In this document: one piece after another, positions 45,301 to 53,912 of the stretch
Numbering within the stretch: the stretch's first letter is position 1
Layout: each line of letters starts with the position of its first letter
Source of the DNA: Acetobacter farinalis
GTDB taxonomy: Bacteria; Pseudomonadota; Alphaproteobacteria; Acetobacterales; Acetobacteraceae
Length of the DNA: 53,935 nucleotides
Assembly (NCBI RefSeq): GCF_011516935.1
Contig: NZ_WOTF01000015.1
Span: forward strand, 1-53,935
Direction of reading: 5' to 3'
The notes under the pieces: generated by a model
What the model was told of the DNA's origin: nothing
The model's input: only the letters and a program-made list of their open reading frames with translations
Database searches by the model: none
Made by a program: the position numbers and the translations under genes

Positions 45301-45607
45301 AGTGATGCCCTTTCTGCTCTGGCAGAGTGAGCTTTCACACACTCTCTTTCCATTTAAAACCATGCGGCCCTGCGTTGCTGAAGACTCTCCCCCCAGAGTG
45401 CCTGCCTCCCTCAGGCGACGCAAAAAGCCGGAATAGAAGCGAGACGCGGATGGGACATATCTCTTCCCTCCTGACGGCAGACATTAACTTTCCAGACAAA
45501 GGCCAAGCCCGACAGGTTACAAAAACCAAAGACCATAAATCAATATAGTATTATCTCTATATTTTTACAAAGCGCCAAAAAGTTAATTTTCATTATCCGA
45601 ACCACCA
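45301..45607. other. 307-bp region upstream of luxI
   Basis: No gene is supported. The left part is GC-rich; 45530-45600 is strongly AT-rich (for example TATAGTATTATCTCTATATTTT) and probably holds the luxI promoter. I searched for a 20-bp lux-box dyad and saw none beyond the inverted repeat at 45591-45617. Confidence 0.5.
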
Positions 45608-45617
45608 ATGGATAATG
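45591..45617 (+). promoter_or_regulatory. Inverted repeat spanning the luxI start
   Basis: CATTATCC (45591-45598) and GGATAATG (45610-45617) are exact inverted arms around an 11-bp spacer that includes the first luxI ATG (45608). In mRNA the hairpin could hide the start; in DNA it could bind LuxR. If translation begins at the second ATG (45620), GGATAA in the right arm would be its ribosome site. Confidence 0.5.
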
Positions 45618-46198
45618 ACATGATCAAAGTCTTCACGTTCTCAGAGAGAATGAAAAACTACAGAACTTATGAAAATATGGTTCGGGCGCGAGCCGATGTC
45701 TTTCACACACGCATGAACTGGGATGTGAAAGTAGAGCACGAGCGGGAAGAAGATGAATATGACAGGGAATACAACCCTCTCTATATTGTTGTAGAGCGCC
45801 CTGATGGTTCACACGCGACATCAATAAGACTTCTGCCGACAACCGGCCCGACGATGCTGCGCAACGTTTTCCACCGCTTTTTCCCTGATTGCCCCGATAT
45901 CTACGGCTCAAACATCTGGGAGGTGACCCGCTATTGCGCCACCTACCGGAAAGAGGACCCCGCAGCCTATACGGGAGAGCTTTTTGTAAAACTTTCAGAA
46001 ATATGCCTTGATGGTGGCATTGACGTTGTAACAGGGGTTTTCTTCAAACCCATGTATCGCATCCTGATGCGCTCCGGGTGGGACCCGGTCCCTGTCACGA
46101 CCTCGGTATGGGACGATAAGCCCATTGTTCTGGGAACCTTTGAGATGTCCGAAGCCCGCATGCGGGACATAGCGCATCGCTACGCACTCGCATCATAG
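45608..46198 (+). CDS. Acyl-homoserine-lactone synthase, LuxI family
   Basis: A 196-residue autoinducer synthase. The family's invariant residues are present: R28, F32, W38, D49, D52, R74, F88, E105 and R108 (in WEVTRYC). LuxI enzymes join an acyl group from acyl-ACP to S-adenosylmethionine and release an acyl-homoserine lactone. The luxR gene follows in tandem. The arrangement recalls GinI/GinR of Komagataeibacter intermedius, but identity is not proven here. Start may be 45608 or 45620. The gene is AT-richer than its neighbours. Confidence 0.92.
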   Translation: MDNDMIKVFTFSERMKNYRTYENMVRARADVFHTRMNWDVKVEHEREEDEYDREYNPLYIVVERPDGSHATSIRLLPTTGPTMLRNVFHRFFPDCPDIYGSNIWEVTRYCATYRKEDPAAYTGELFVKLSEICLDGGIDVVTGVFFKPMYRILMRSGWDPVPVTTSVWDDKPIVLGTFEMSEARMRDIAHRYALAS

Positions 46199-46258
46199 AC
46201 AGACGCGCGGCACGCTCATACAGTATCAGGCCTCTCCTTCAGAGTGTGCCTGACCTGT

Positions 46259-46999
46259 ATGACAAGCTCGGAATTTGATCCCGATTTCATCAAAATATCT
46301 GATGCCTCTTTTGATGAAATCGATGAATCAGACACGCATGATGATATTTTGAAAGTCGTCGAGACCATAAAAGCATCGTCTGGTCTGCAAAATATCACGT
46401 ACGCCTTCCTCTCCTCCATTCCTGAACAAAGAAAAAACCCTTCCATTATCACAACATATACTGAAGAATGGCAGGAACTGTATCTTTCCAAGGGTTTTAT
46501 AAAGGACGATCCAACAGTCAAAACTGTCTTCCAGAGCGCATTACCTTTTGACTGGTCAGAAATTGTCTGTGAAACCACGCGGGAAAGTCACGTTATGGAG
46601 GTATCCCGTGATTATGGCGTTGGAAAATCCGGATTAACCATCCCTTTGCGGGGCCTGAGAGGAGAACTGGGCATTCTGACCATAACCAGTCAGAATGCTT
46701 TCCTCCCGTCCGTGAGAAGCCGGTACGCCCGAACGTTCAGCCAGGTTGGCATCTACCTGCACGAATGGCAGGCCCGCAAAGCAGGCTTGAGGTTGAACAT
46801 GGAGATCCCAAGCCTTTCTGCACGCGAAAAAGATTGCCTCTCCCTCTGCGCGGACGGCCTGATGGCGCAGCGGATCAGTGAAAAACTGGGGATTTCCGAA
46901 GCCGCAATCCGCCTTTATCTCTCTTCCGCACGCAATAAACTCCGCAGCCAGACAACCTGCGGCGCTGTTGCCCGGGCCATCCGTCTGGGGATCATCTAA
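46259..46999 (+). CDS. LuxR-family autoinducer receptor and transcriptional regulator
   Basis: A 246-residue LuxR protein. The ligand-binding domain shows W71, Y75, D84 and P85 in TTYTEEWQELYLSKG-type context, a later Trp in LPFDWSEI, and Gly in GVGKSGLTIPLRG, the residues that line the acyl-homoserine-lactone pocket. The C-terminal helix-turn-helix is LSAREKDCLSLCADGLMAQR, then ISEKLGISEAAIRLYLSSARNKL. Start is placed at ATG 46259; a GTG at 46244 would add five residues. It follows luxI by 60 bp. No third co-transcribed gene follows; IS remnants begin within 200 bp. Confidence 0.92.
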   Translation: MTSSEFDPDFIKISDASFDEIDESDTHDDILKVVETIKASSGLQNITYAFLSSIPEQRKNPSIITTYTEEWQELYLSKGFIKDDPTVKTVFQSALPFDWSEIVCETTRESHVMEVSRDYGVGKSGLTIPLRGLRGELGILTITSQNAFLPSVRSRYARTFSQVGIYLHEWQARKAGLRLNMEIPSLSAREKDCLSLCADGLMAQRISEKLGISEAAIRLYLSSARNKLRSQTTCGAVARAIRLGII

Positions 47000-47180
47000 C
47001 GGTTCACCTTGCCCGTTCGCACACATCAACGCACCCCCACCATACCTTTCATGCACGCCAGACTCCTTGCCAGATTTTGGAAACACGCCGCAGTTTTTCC
47101 ACAAGAAATCAAAAAATGTTTCATAGAATACAGGGGATTTCATGTCAGACGATAGAGAGACCGTTGCCCCGCTGTAGCGG

Positions 47181-47275
47181 GTGTTATGCACATTGGACCA
47201 TCTGTGGAGCGTGATTGAGCATGTCTTGGCGAATACGATGCCGTAAAAGCCAGCAAGGGTGGTTGCATATTTCTC
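47181..47275 (-). mobile_element. Remnant of an insertion sequence end
   Basis: From 47181 the sequence GTGTTATGCAC matches base for base the start of the remnant at 38780. Read on the minus strand, the segment encodes HEKYATTLAGFYGIVFAK, which resembles the C-terminal tail of IS5-type transposases (R-Y-[DE]-K-x-A-x-x-[FL]). It abuts a second fragment in the opposite orientation at 47276. Confidence 0.4.
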
Positions 47276-47530
47276 GTGGCCATCGCCGGTAACGCTTATG
47301 GCAACACCGGGTTCCACGGGAAGATCACCCTCATGAAGGTAAAGGCTGTCATTCCTTCACAGGGCACGCGCAAGCCCCTCATGCCGCACGACCGTATTTT
47401 TTACAAAAGTCGCAACTGTATCGAGGAATATCTCAATCATTTCAAACATTTTCATCGTTTCGTACCGCGTGACACTTGCAGAACCATCCATTCCACAGGC
47501 TTCATTCATCTCGCGGCAGCCATGACCTGA
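47276..47530 (+). pseudogene. C-terminal fragment of an IS5-family transposase
   Basis: The frame gives about 84 residues resembling the DDE transposase end: AGNAYGN, VKAVIPSQGTRKPLMPHDR, FYKSRNCIEEYLNHFKHFHR and FIHLAAAM. The order VIP, D-x3-Y-x2-RN-x-IE and K-x-FRR is the IS5-type signature, with the catalytic Glu in RNCIEE. The typical RYDK segment is damaged (RDTCRT), and all N-terminal parts are missing. It is a dead remnant between the luxR gene and the pnt operon. No intact terminal repeats or target duplication are visible. Confidence 0.65.
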
Positions 47531-47720
47531 ATTAAGTGAATGTCGATCCGCCCTGCTATATTTTCCTACCCATACATCTCTGTCTCCTCACCAGTGCATT
47601 TCCCTCACACCCCAACATTGTGAAAAAAAATTTATCTATCGCGCCGGGCGTTTTGATTTCCCTCAATGCCCACCGACAGGACTCCGATTACAAAAGCTCC
47701 ATATTACACGGGGAACAACC
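47531..47720. promoter_or_regulatory. Upstream region of the pnt operon
   Basis: The 190 bp between the transposase fragment and pntAA hold an AT-rich run (GTGAAAAAAAATTTATC, near 47629) that could include the promoter. A GGGGAA stretch 6 nt before the pntAA start is the likely ribosome site. Specific boxes cannot be assigned. Confidence 0.4.
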
Positions 47721-48893
47721 ATGCCCTTGAAAATCGTTACCCTCAAAGAAACGGAGGCTGGGGAACGGCGCGTCGCGCTCGTTCCGGACGTCGCAGCACG
47801 GCTTGTGAAGCTGGGCTGCGGGCTGGCTCTCGAAGCAGGCGCGGGCGTTGCGTCTTCCTATCTCGACAGTGCCTACAAGGACGTCTCCATCGAAACCTCC
47901 CAGCGCGACATGGTCGCTTCGGCGGACATCGTGCTTGCTGTTAATCCGCCATCGCTCAGCGCGATTTCGGCCATGAAGCCGGGAGCAATCCTCATCTCCC
48001 TGTTCTATGGCCGCAATCATCCCGAACTGGTCAAGGCGCTGCGTGATGGAAAAATTTCCTGCTTCGCGATGGAGCAGGTGCCACGTATCAGCCGCGCGCA
48101 GGCGATGGACGTACTGTCGAGCCAGGCAACACTGGCCGGGTATTACGCCGTCCTGCTCGGTACCACCCATATGCAGAAGATCCTGCCGATGATGACAACG
48201 GCGGTCGGCTCCCTGCGGGCCGCCCAGGTTCTGGTCATGGGGCTGGGTGTTGCCGGGCTTCAGGCTCTGGCCACGGCGCATCGTTTGGGTGCAGTGACCG
48301 AGGGGTATGACGTTCGACCGGAAACGAAGGAAGAGGCGCACTCTCTTGGCGCCAAATTCGTCGATACCGGCGTGGATGCGACGGGTCAGGGCGGTTATGC
48401 CCGCGAACTGACGGAGCAGGAAAAGGCCAAGGTGCGCGCCGTCCTGACCGACCATATCGCCCGCGCAGACCTCATCGTGACGACGGCCGCCGTGCCGGGC
48501 CGCCGCGCGCCGCGCCTGATCGACGCGGAGCAGATCGCGAAAATGAAGCAGGGCGCGGTCATTGTGGACATGGCAGCCGAGGGCGGCGGCAACTGCGAAG
48601 GCACGAAAGCGGGTGAGACCGTTCAGGTCGGTCCGGCCATGATCGTCGGCCCGGTCAATCTGCCGTCCTGTCTCGCTGAACAGGCGAGTGAGCTTTATGC
48701 CAAGAATGTCCTCAATCTGCTTCAGCAGATTATCAAGGACGGCAAGATCTCGCTCGACATGACGGATGAAGTCATCGCGAAAACGCTCCTGACCCATGAC
48801 GGCAAGATCACCAACGATGGCGTGCGGCAGGTGGTCGAAGGGGCGGATCCCGCGCCGACCGCCGCTCCCCCCGCGCCAGCGACGAAAGGATAA
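47721..48893 (+). CDS. pntAA: Proton-translocating NAD(P) transhydrogenase subunit alpha, part 1
   Basis: The 390-residue soluble domain I, which binds NAD(H). It has MPLKIVTLKETEAGERRVALVPDVAARLVKLG, the Rossmann motif MGLGVAGLQALATAHRLGA with GYDVRPETKEEAHSLGAKF, and VTTAAVPGRRAPRLI. The alpha subunit is split, with the membrane part encoded by pntAB 4 bp downstream, as in alphaproteobacteria. The enzyme couples proton entry to hydride transfer from NADH to NADP+. Ile codons are almost all ATC here, unlike the genes left of 47 kb. Confidence 0.95.
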   Translation: MPLKIVTLKETEAGERRVALVPDVAARLVKLGCGLALEAGAGVASSYLDSAYKDVSIETSQRDMVASADIVLAVNPPSLSAISAMKPGAILISLFYGRNHPELVKALRDGKISCFAMEQVPRISRAQAMDVLSSQATLAGYYAVLLGTTHMQKILPMMTTAVGSLRAAQVLVMGLGVAGLQALATAHRLGAVTEGYDVRPETKEEAHSLGAKFVDTGVDATGQGGYARELTEQEKAKVRAVLTDHIARADLIVTTAAVPGRRAPRLIDAEQIAKMKQGAVIVDMAAEGGGNCEGTKAGETVQVGPAMIVGPVNLPSCLAEQASELYAKNVLNLLQQIIKDGKISLDMTDEVIAKTLLTHDGKITNDGVRQVVEGADPAPTAAPPAPATKG

Positions 48894-48897
48894 TCCG

Positions 48898-49236
48898 ATG
48901 GCCATTACCTCAATGACCTTCGTCATTGCCCTCTACATCTTCATGCTGGCGGCCTTCACGGGCTACGTGGTCATCAGCCGCGTGCCATCAATCCTTCATA
49001 CGCCTCTGATGTCCGGCTCCAACTTCATTCACGGCATCGTGGTTGTGGGCGCGCTTTCGGCGCTGTTCTCAGCAACCACAATTCCTGAACAGATCGTCGG
49101 TTTTATCGGGGTCCTGTTCGGGGCCGGTAACGTCATGGGCGGCTATGTCGTGACCGATCGCATGCTGGCCATGTTCAAGCCCAGCGCCGCGACCACAGCC
49201 ACGAAAAATGCTGCAAACCAGAAGGCGGCGTCATGA
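48898..49236 (+). CDS. pntAB: NAD(P) transhydrogenase subunit alpha, part 2
   Basis: The 112-residue membrane part of the alpha subunit, with three helices: MTFVIALYIFMLAAFTGYVVI, then GIVVVGALSALF and IVGFIGVLFGAGNVMGGYVVTDRML. It includes SNFIHGIVVVGAL, the conserved stretch of domain II. It starts 4 bp after the pntAA stop and overlaps pntB by 4 bp (ATGA), so the three subunits are made together. Confidence 0.94.
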   Translation: MAITSMTFVIALYIFMLAAFTGYVVISRVPSILHTPLMSGSNFIHGIVVVGALSALFSATTIPEQIVGFIGVLFGAGNVMGGYVVTDRMLAMFKPSAATTATKNAANQKAAS

Positions 49237-50657
49237 CACTCATCGACTATATCATCGGCCTGAGCGGTCTTGTCGCCTCAGGGCTGTTTATCTACGGCCT
49301 GAAAGGCATGTCATCTCCCGTCACGGCCGTACGCGGCATCGTCATCGCGGGATGGGGTATGGCGTTCGTCGTGGTCATCAGTTTCCTCGGCGTGGTTAAT
49401 GTCCCGGACGACGTGCGTAGCCATTTGCCGGTCAATATTGGTCTGGCCGTGCTCGCGCTGCTGATTGGCGGCCTGTGGGCAGGACGTCAGGGCCGCACTG
49501 TTCCGATGACGGCGATGCCCGAAATGGTGGCGCTCTTCAACGGCATGGGCGGCGGCTCGGCCGCAGCGGTGGCGGCGGTGGCGCTGCTGCGTCATCAGGA
49601 GAGTTCGGCGCTGCATCTCGGCGTCACGGTCGCGGGCGGTCTCATCGGCTGCATCTCGCTGACGGGTTCGGTGATCGCCTGGGCGAAGCTCGCCGGGCAT
49701 ATCAATAACCCGATGCGTTTTTCAGGCCAGCGTCTTTTTAACGCTCTCGTTTTCGCGGCGACGCTGGCTATCGGCGTGATGACCGTTGTGGCGGGCACCC
49801 AGGGCGCGGAGAATGCCGGGCTTTACTCCGGCCTCTTCTTCTTGGGCGCGCTGTTCTTCGGCGTGTGCATGACCATGCCCATTGGCGGCGCCGACATGCC
49901 GGTCGTGATTTCACTCTACAACGCGTTCACCGGTTTGGCCGTCGGCCTCGAAGGGTATGTCATGGCCGATCCGGCTCTGATGATCGCCGGTATGGTTGTG
50001 GGTTCGGCGGGCACGCTCCTGACAGCGCTGATGGCCAAAGCCATGAACCGCTCGATCATGAACGTCCTGTTCAGCAACTTCGGGGCGACATCCGCCGCCG
50101 CCGCGGGGCCGCAGGGCGAAATGAAGAGCGTCGATGCAGGCGATGCCGCGACAAGCATGCGCTATGCGTCCAGCGTCATCATTATTCCGGGCTATGGTCT
50201 GGCTGTCGCACAGGCCCAGCAGAAGCTCTACGAGATGGTGAAGCTGCTGGTCGCGGCGGGGGTGGACGTGAAGTTTGCGATCCATCCGGTCGCGGGACGC
50301 ATGCCGGGGCACATGAACGTGCTGCTCGCCGAGGCCGGCGTGCCGTACGACATGATTTTCGACATGGACGACATCAACGACAGCTTCAAGACGACGGATG
50401 TCGCGCTCATCATCGGTGCGAACGATGTGGTCAATCCGTCCGCGCGGACAGACAAGTCCTCGCCGATTTACGGCATGCCCATTCTCAATGCTGATCAGGC
50501 GAAACAGGTTTACGTCATCAAGCGCGGTCAGGGAACCGGATATTCCGGGGTCCAGAATCCCCTGTTCTTCAATGAAAACACCACGATGATCTTTGGCGAT
50601 GCCCAGGCTGTTCTGAGCAGGATGGTGGAAGCCCTGAAGGCACTGGGAAGCAATTAA
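49233..50657 (+). CDS. pntB: NAD(P) transhydrogenase subunit beta
   Basis: The 474-residue beta subunit has eight to nine membrane helices (domain II) followed by the NADP(H)-binding domain III. The latter includes VIIIPGYGLAVAQAQQKLYEMVKLL, FAIHPVAGRMPGHMNVLLAEAGVPYD, DMDDINDSFKTTDVALIIGANDVVNPSART and VIKRGQGTGYSGVQNPLF. In oxidative acetic acid bacteria the enzyme balances NADH and NADPH. It is followed 80 bp later by an alcohol dehydrogenase gene; from memory, the same arrangement occurs in Gluconobacter. Confidence 0.96.
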   Translation: MTLIDYIIGLSGLVASGLFIYGLKGMSSPVTAVRGIVIAGWGMAFVVVISFLGVVNVPDDVRSHLPVNIGLAVLALLIGGLWAGRQGRTVPMTAMPEMVALFNGMGGGSAAAVAAVALLRHQESSALHLGVTVAGGLIGCISLTGSVIAWAKLAGHINNPMRFSGQRLFNALVFAATLAIGVMTVVAGTQGAENAGLYSGLFFLGALFFGVCMTMPIGGADMPVVISLYNAFTGLAVGLEGYVMADPALMIAGMVVGSAGTLLTALMAKAMNRSIMNVLFSNFGATSAAAAGPQGEMKSVDAGDAATSMRYASSVIIIPGYGLAVAQAQQKLYEMVKLLVAAGVDVKFAIHPVAGRMPGHMNVLLAEAGVPYDMIFDMDDINDSFKTTDVALIIGANDVVNPSARTDKSSPIYGMPILNADQAKQVYVIKRGQGTGYSGVQNPLFFNENTTMIFGDAQAVLSRMVEALKALGSN

Positions 50658-50737
50658 CGCTTCGGCTTCTCACGCCGGACATGCGGTCCGTCGGCAGAGG
50701 CAGGCACGAAGCAGAGCGTGAGACAAGGAGTGAAAAC

Positions 50738-51766
50738 ATGTGCGCCAAAATGAAGGCTGCCGTTGTTCGTGAGTTTGGAAAGCCGCTGACGATCGAGGAA
50801 CTCGAAATTCCCACCATCGATCAGAACCATATTCTGGTGAAGATGGAAGCCTGCGGTGTCTGCCACACGGATCTGCACGCCGCACGGGGTGACTGGCCGA
50901 CGAAGCCCACGCCCCCGTTCACGCCGGGCCATGAAGGTGTCGGGCGTGTTGTGCAGGTCGGCAGCAATGTCAAATGGGTCAAGGAAGGTGATCGCGTTGG
51001 TGTGCCGTGGCTTTACTCAGCCTGTGGCCACTGCGAACATTGTCTCGGCGGTTGGGAAACGCTCTGCGAAAAGCAGGACGACACGGGGTATACCGTCAAT
51101 GGTTGCTTTGCCGAGTATGTCGTCGCGGACCCGAATTATGTCGCGCGTATCCCGGACGGTGTTGATCCGATCCAGATCGCGCCTGTGCTCTGTGCCGGTC
51201 TGACTGTCTACAAGGGCCTCAAGATGACGGAGGCCCGGCCGGGAAACTGGGTGGCTATCTCCGGTGTCGGGGGGCTTGGGCAGATGGCGGTTCAATATGG
51301 TATCGCGATGGGCCTGAACATCGTGGCGGTCGATATTGATGACGAGAAACTCGAGACGGCGCGCAAGCTTGGGGCCGCCCTGACAGTCAATGCCAAGAAT
51401 ACGGACCCGGCAACCTTCGTGCAGAAGGAAATCGGGGGGGCTCACGGCGTGCTGGTGACGGCGGTATCAAGGACAGCCTTCGCACAGGCCATGGGCTATA
51501 CGCGCCGCGGCGGGACAATCGTGTTGAATGGCCTGCCTCCTGGCGATTTCCCGCTCTCGATTTTTGACATGGTCATGGCGGGAACGACCGTGCGGGGCTC
51601 GATCGTCGGCACACGTCTGGATATGATCGAGGCCTTGTCCTTTTTCGCGGAAGGGAAAATTCATTCAGTCGTGAAGACGGACAAGCTCGAAAATATCAAC
51701 AGTATCTTTGATGACCTGCAGAACGGTCGCATTGATGGGCGAGTTGTGCTTGATTTTCGCGGTTAA
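50738..51766 (+). CDS. adhP: Zinc-dependent NAD alcohol dehydrogenase (AdhP type)
   Basis: A 342-residue medium-chain dehydrogenase. The catalytic zinc ligands are in CGVCHTDLHAARGDW and GHEGVG; four Cys of the structural zinc are in CGHCEHCLGGWETLCEKQ. The Rossmann motif is ISGVGGLGQMAVQYGIAMG and the following VAVDIDDEKL has an Asp that favours NAD. It oxidises or reduces primary alcohols such as ethanol. AAGGAG lies 7 nt before the start. Position after pntB suggests it helps balance NADH, for example when membrane ethanol oxidation is limited. Confidence 0.92.
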   Translation: MCAKMKAAVVREFGKPLTIEELEIPTIDQNHILVKMEACGVCHTDLHAARGDWPTKPTPPFTPGHEGVGRVVQVGSNVKWVKEGDRVGVPWLYSACGHCEHCLGGWETLCEKQDDTGYTVNGCFAEYVVADPNYVARIPDGVDPIQIAPVLCAGLTVYKGLKMTEARPGNWVAISGVGGLGQMAVQYGIAMGLNIVAVDIDDEKLETARKLGAALTVNAKNTDPATFVQKEIGGAHGVLVTAVSRTAFAQAMGYTRRGGTIVLNGLPPGDFPLSIFDMVMAGTTVRGSIVGTRLDMIEALSFFAEGKIHSVVKTDKLENINSIFDDLQNGRIDGRVVLDFRG

Positions 51767-51835
51767 CGTGATTGTGGCTTCCACATTGCTTCCGAAATCG
51801 CTCAAATAGCTCCCAAAACGATAAGGATCCGAGTT

Positions 51836-53227
51836 ATGGCCTATGCTACCGTCAATCCGTTCACGAATGAGCAACTCAAGGTCTTTCCGAACGCGACAGA
51901 CACCGAAGTAGACACCGCGCTCGACAAGGCTCATGCGGCTTTTCTCTCATGGCGGGAGACCTCTTTCGCCCAGCGCGCGAAGGTCATGCAGAATGCGGCC
52001 GACATCCTGCGCCGCGATATCGACAGCTATTCCAGGCTTCTCACCCTCGAAATGGGCAAGCTGTTTGCTGAAGCGAAAGCCGAAACGGAACTGTCGGCCG
52101 CCATCTTCGAATATTATGCGAAGCATGCGGAGGCGCTGCTGGTTCCTGAGGACCTGCCCGTTGCCGATCCGCAGGAAGGGCGCGCGAAGATCGTTCACCA
52201 GCCGCTCGGTATTCTGCTGGCCGTCGAACCGTGGAACTTCCCGTTCTATCAGGTCGCCCGCATTATCGCGCCGCAGCTTTCTGCGGGGAACACAATTGTC
52301 CTGAAACATGCGTCCAATGTTCCGCAATGCGCAGCGGCCATGGACAAGCTGATGATCGAAGCCGGCCTTCCTGACGGCGCTTTCCGTAATCTTTACCCAA
52401 ATTACACACAGATCTCGCGCATCATCGCTGATCCTCGTGTGCGTGGTGTCGCGCTCACGGGTTCGGAAGGTGCTGGGGCACAAGTTGCATCTGAGGCCGG
52501 TCTGGCCCTGAAGAAATGCACGATGGAACTGGGCGGCGCGGACGCCTTCATCGTTCTGGAAGATGCCGATCTCGAAAAGACGGTGAAGTGGGCGGTGTTC
52601 GGCCGCCACTGGAACGCCGGTCAGGTCTGTGTGTCATCCAAGCGCATGATCATCGTTGATTCGATCTATGATGAGTTCCTCGCGCGCTATCGCGAAGGCG
52701 TCGCCAAGCTGAAGATGGGTGACCCGATGGACCCGACCACAACGCTGGCCCCGCTTTCCTCGCAGGGCGCGGTGGATGGCCTGCGCAAGCAGGTCGAACG
52801 CGCCGTGAAGGCCGGTGCGAAGGCCGAGGAAATTCCTCTGGACCAGCCGAACAGCGGGGCGTTCTTCCGCCCTGTCATTCTCACGGATGTCGATGAAAAC
52901 AACCCCGCCATGCGTGAGGAGTTCTTTGGCCCGGTCTCCATGCTGTTCCGCGTCAAGGATGAAGACGATGCGGTCCGCATCGCGAACGACTCTCCCTATG
53001 GCCTCGGCGGCTCTGTTTTCACCAGGGACGAAGCTCGTGGGGAGCGTGTTGCCAAGCGTATCGAGACGGGCATGGTGTTCGTCAACCATCCGACGATGGT
53101 GAAGGCCGATCTGCCGTTCGGTGGGGTGCTACGGTCTGGTTTCGGCCGTGAACTCGTCGGTCTCGGTATCAAGGAATTCGTGAACCACAAACTGATCGAC
53201 GTCGTCGATATCGACGCGCCGTTCTGA
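51836..53227 (+). CDS. NAD(P)-dependent succinate-semialdehyde/aldehyde dehydrogenase
   Basis: A 463-residue aldehyde dehydrogenase. It begins MAYATVNPFTNEQLKVFP and has EPWNFPFYQVARIIAPQLSAGN, the catalytic Glu in MELGGADAFIVLEDAD, the catalytic Cys in NAGQVCVSSKR and EEFFGPVSMLFRV. It resembles the short Sad/YneI-type succinate-semialdehyde dehydrogenases, without the extra N-terminal part of GabD. It lies 69 bp after adhP and shares its codon preference, so acetaldehyde is an alternative substrate. With GabT (43632) it could complete GABA use. A 12-bp hairpin follows. Confidence 0.85.
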   Translation: MAYATVNPFTNEQLKVFPNATDTEVDTALDKAHAAFLSWRETSFAQRAKVMQNAADILRRDIDSYSRLLTLEMGKLFAEAKAETELSAAIFEYYAKHAEALLVPEDLPVADPQEGRAKIVHQPLGILLAVEPWNFPFYQVARIIAPQLSAGNTIVLKHASNVPQCAAAMDKLMIEAGLPDGAFRNLYPNYTQISRIIADPRVRGVALTGSEGAGAQVASEAGLALKKCTMELGGADAFIVLEDADLEKTVKWAVFGRHWNAGQVCVSSKRMIIVDSIYDEFLARYREGVAKLKMGDPMDPTTTLAPLSSQGAVDGLRKQVERAVKAGAKAEEIPLDQPNSGAFFRPVILTDVDENNPAMREEFFGPVSMLFRVKDEDDAVRIANDSPYGLGGSVFTRDEARGERVAKRIETGMVFVNHPTMVKADLPFGGVLRSGFGRELVGLGIKEFVNHKLIDVVDIDAPF

Positions 53228-53236
53228 ACATAAAGA

Positions 53237-53264
53237 GGTCAAGCCGCCGATAGGCGGCTTGACC
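53237..53264. terminator. Hairpin after the aldehyde dehydrogenase gene
   Basis: GGTCAAGCCGCC (53237-53248) and its complement (53253-53264) form a perfect 12-bp stem with a GATA loop, 9 bp after the stop codon. The run after it is GATCAAAATC, so it is not strictly Rho-independent; on the minus strand CTCTTTAT follows, serving the convergent HxlR gene. Confidence 0.7.
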
Positions 53265-53359
53265 GATCAAAATCACCGTAATCCAGGGTGGACGAGGCAC
53301 GGTTCAGTTCCGGCGGGTGAAAACGCCCGTAAGCTTTCAGTGAAAATGAGGGCGAGGAT

Positions 53360-53884
53360 TTATCCTTCCGAAAGACCGGATTCTACGAGCCGCAATACCA
53401 TCTCCCCGGTCGGGCGGCCCGTTACACGATCCACGACAACAGGCTCAACAGGTACGGCCGTCTGCGCATCCACCAGTTGGCTGAACTGACGGTCAGCGAA
53501 GTGCCGCTGTGTCCAGGCACTGAGCGCGTGCAGGATGGGGAGGTAATCTCGTCCTGCTTCGGTCAGCACAAATTCGTCTCTTGGCGGCCTGTCACAATAC
53601 TGCCGACGTTTGAGAAGCCCCTGATCAACGAGCATCGTGAGGCGGCGCGTCAGGATATTGGGCGCTATGCCGAGGCTTTTGTGGAACTCATCGAATCGTG
53701 AAAGGCCCAGCCCCGCGTCGCGCAGGATCATCATGCTCCACGCATCCCCAACACGGGCGACACCATGGGCAATGGCGCATTTTCCGCCAGAGATTTTTTC
53801 GCAGTCCATTGCATCTTGATAGCGGTAAGCTTCCGGAGTGAGACGCCTTGTTGAGTTTATAGTGTGGTGATGTGTTCTGTTCAT
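53360..53884 (-). CDS. HxlR-family transcriptional regulator
   Basis: A 174-residue HxlR-type winged-helix regulator: DCEKISGGKCAIAHGVARVGDAWSMMILRDAGLGLSRFDEFHKSLGIAPNILTRRLTMLVDQGLLKRRQY, then EFVLTEAGRDYLPILHALSAW. The family often has a Cys that senses reactive electrophiles or oxidants; C28 and C36 lie before the DNA-binding part. Translation may start at 53884 or at the Met codon at 53809, which gives the usual family length; neither has a clear ribosome site. It is convergent with the adh-aldehyde dehydrogenase genes, and aldehydes are a possible signal, which is inference. Confidence 0.87.
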   Translation of the reverse strand: MNRTHHHTINSTRRLTPEAYRYQDAMDCEKISGGKCAIAHGVARVGDAWSMMILRDAGLGLSRFDEFHKSLGIAPNILTRRLTMLVDQGLLKRRQYCDRPPRDEFVLTEAGRDYLPILHALSAWTQRHFADRQFSQLVDAQTAVPVEPVVVDRVTGRPTGEMVLRLVESGLSEG

Positions 53885-53912
53885 GACAGAGCGATCAGAA
53901 CAGAATGATGCT

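Noticed and set aside
45480..45607. lux-box upstream of luxI
   Set aside because: No 18-20 bp dyad at a suitable distance was found; the only inverted repeat spans the start codon.
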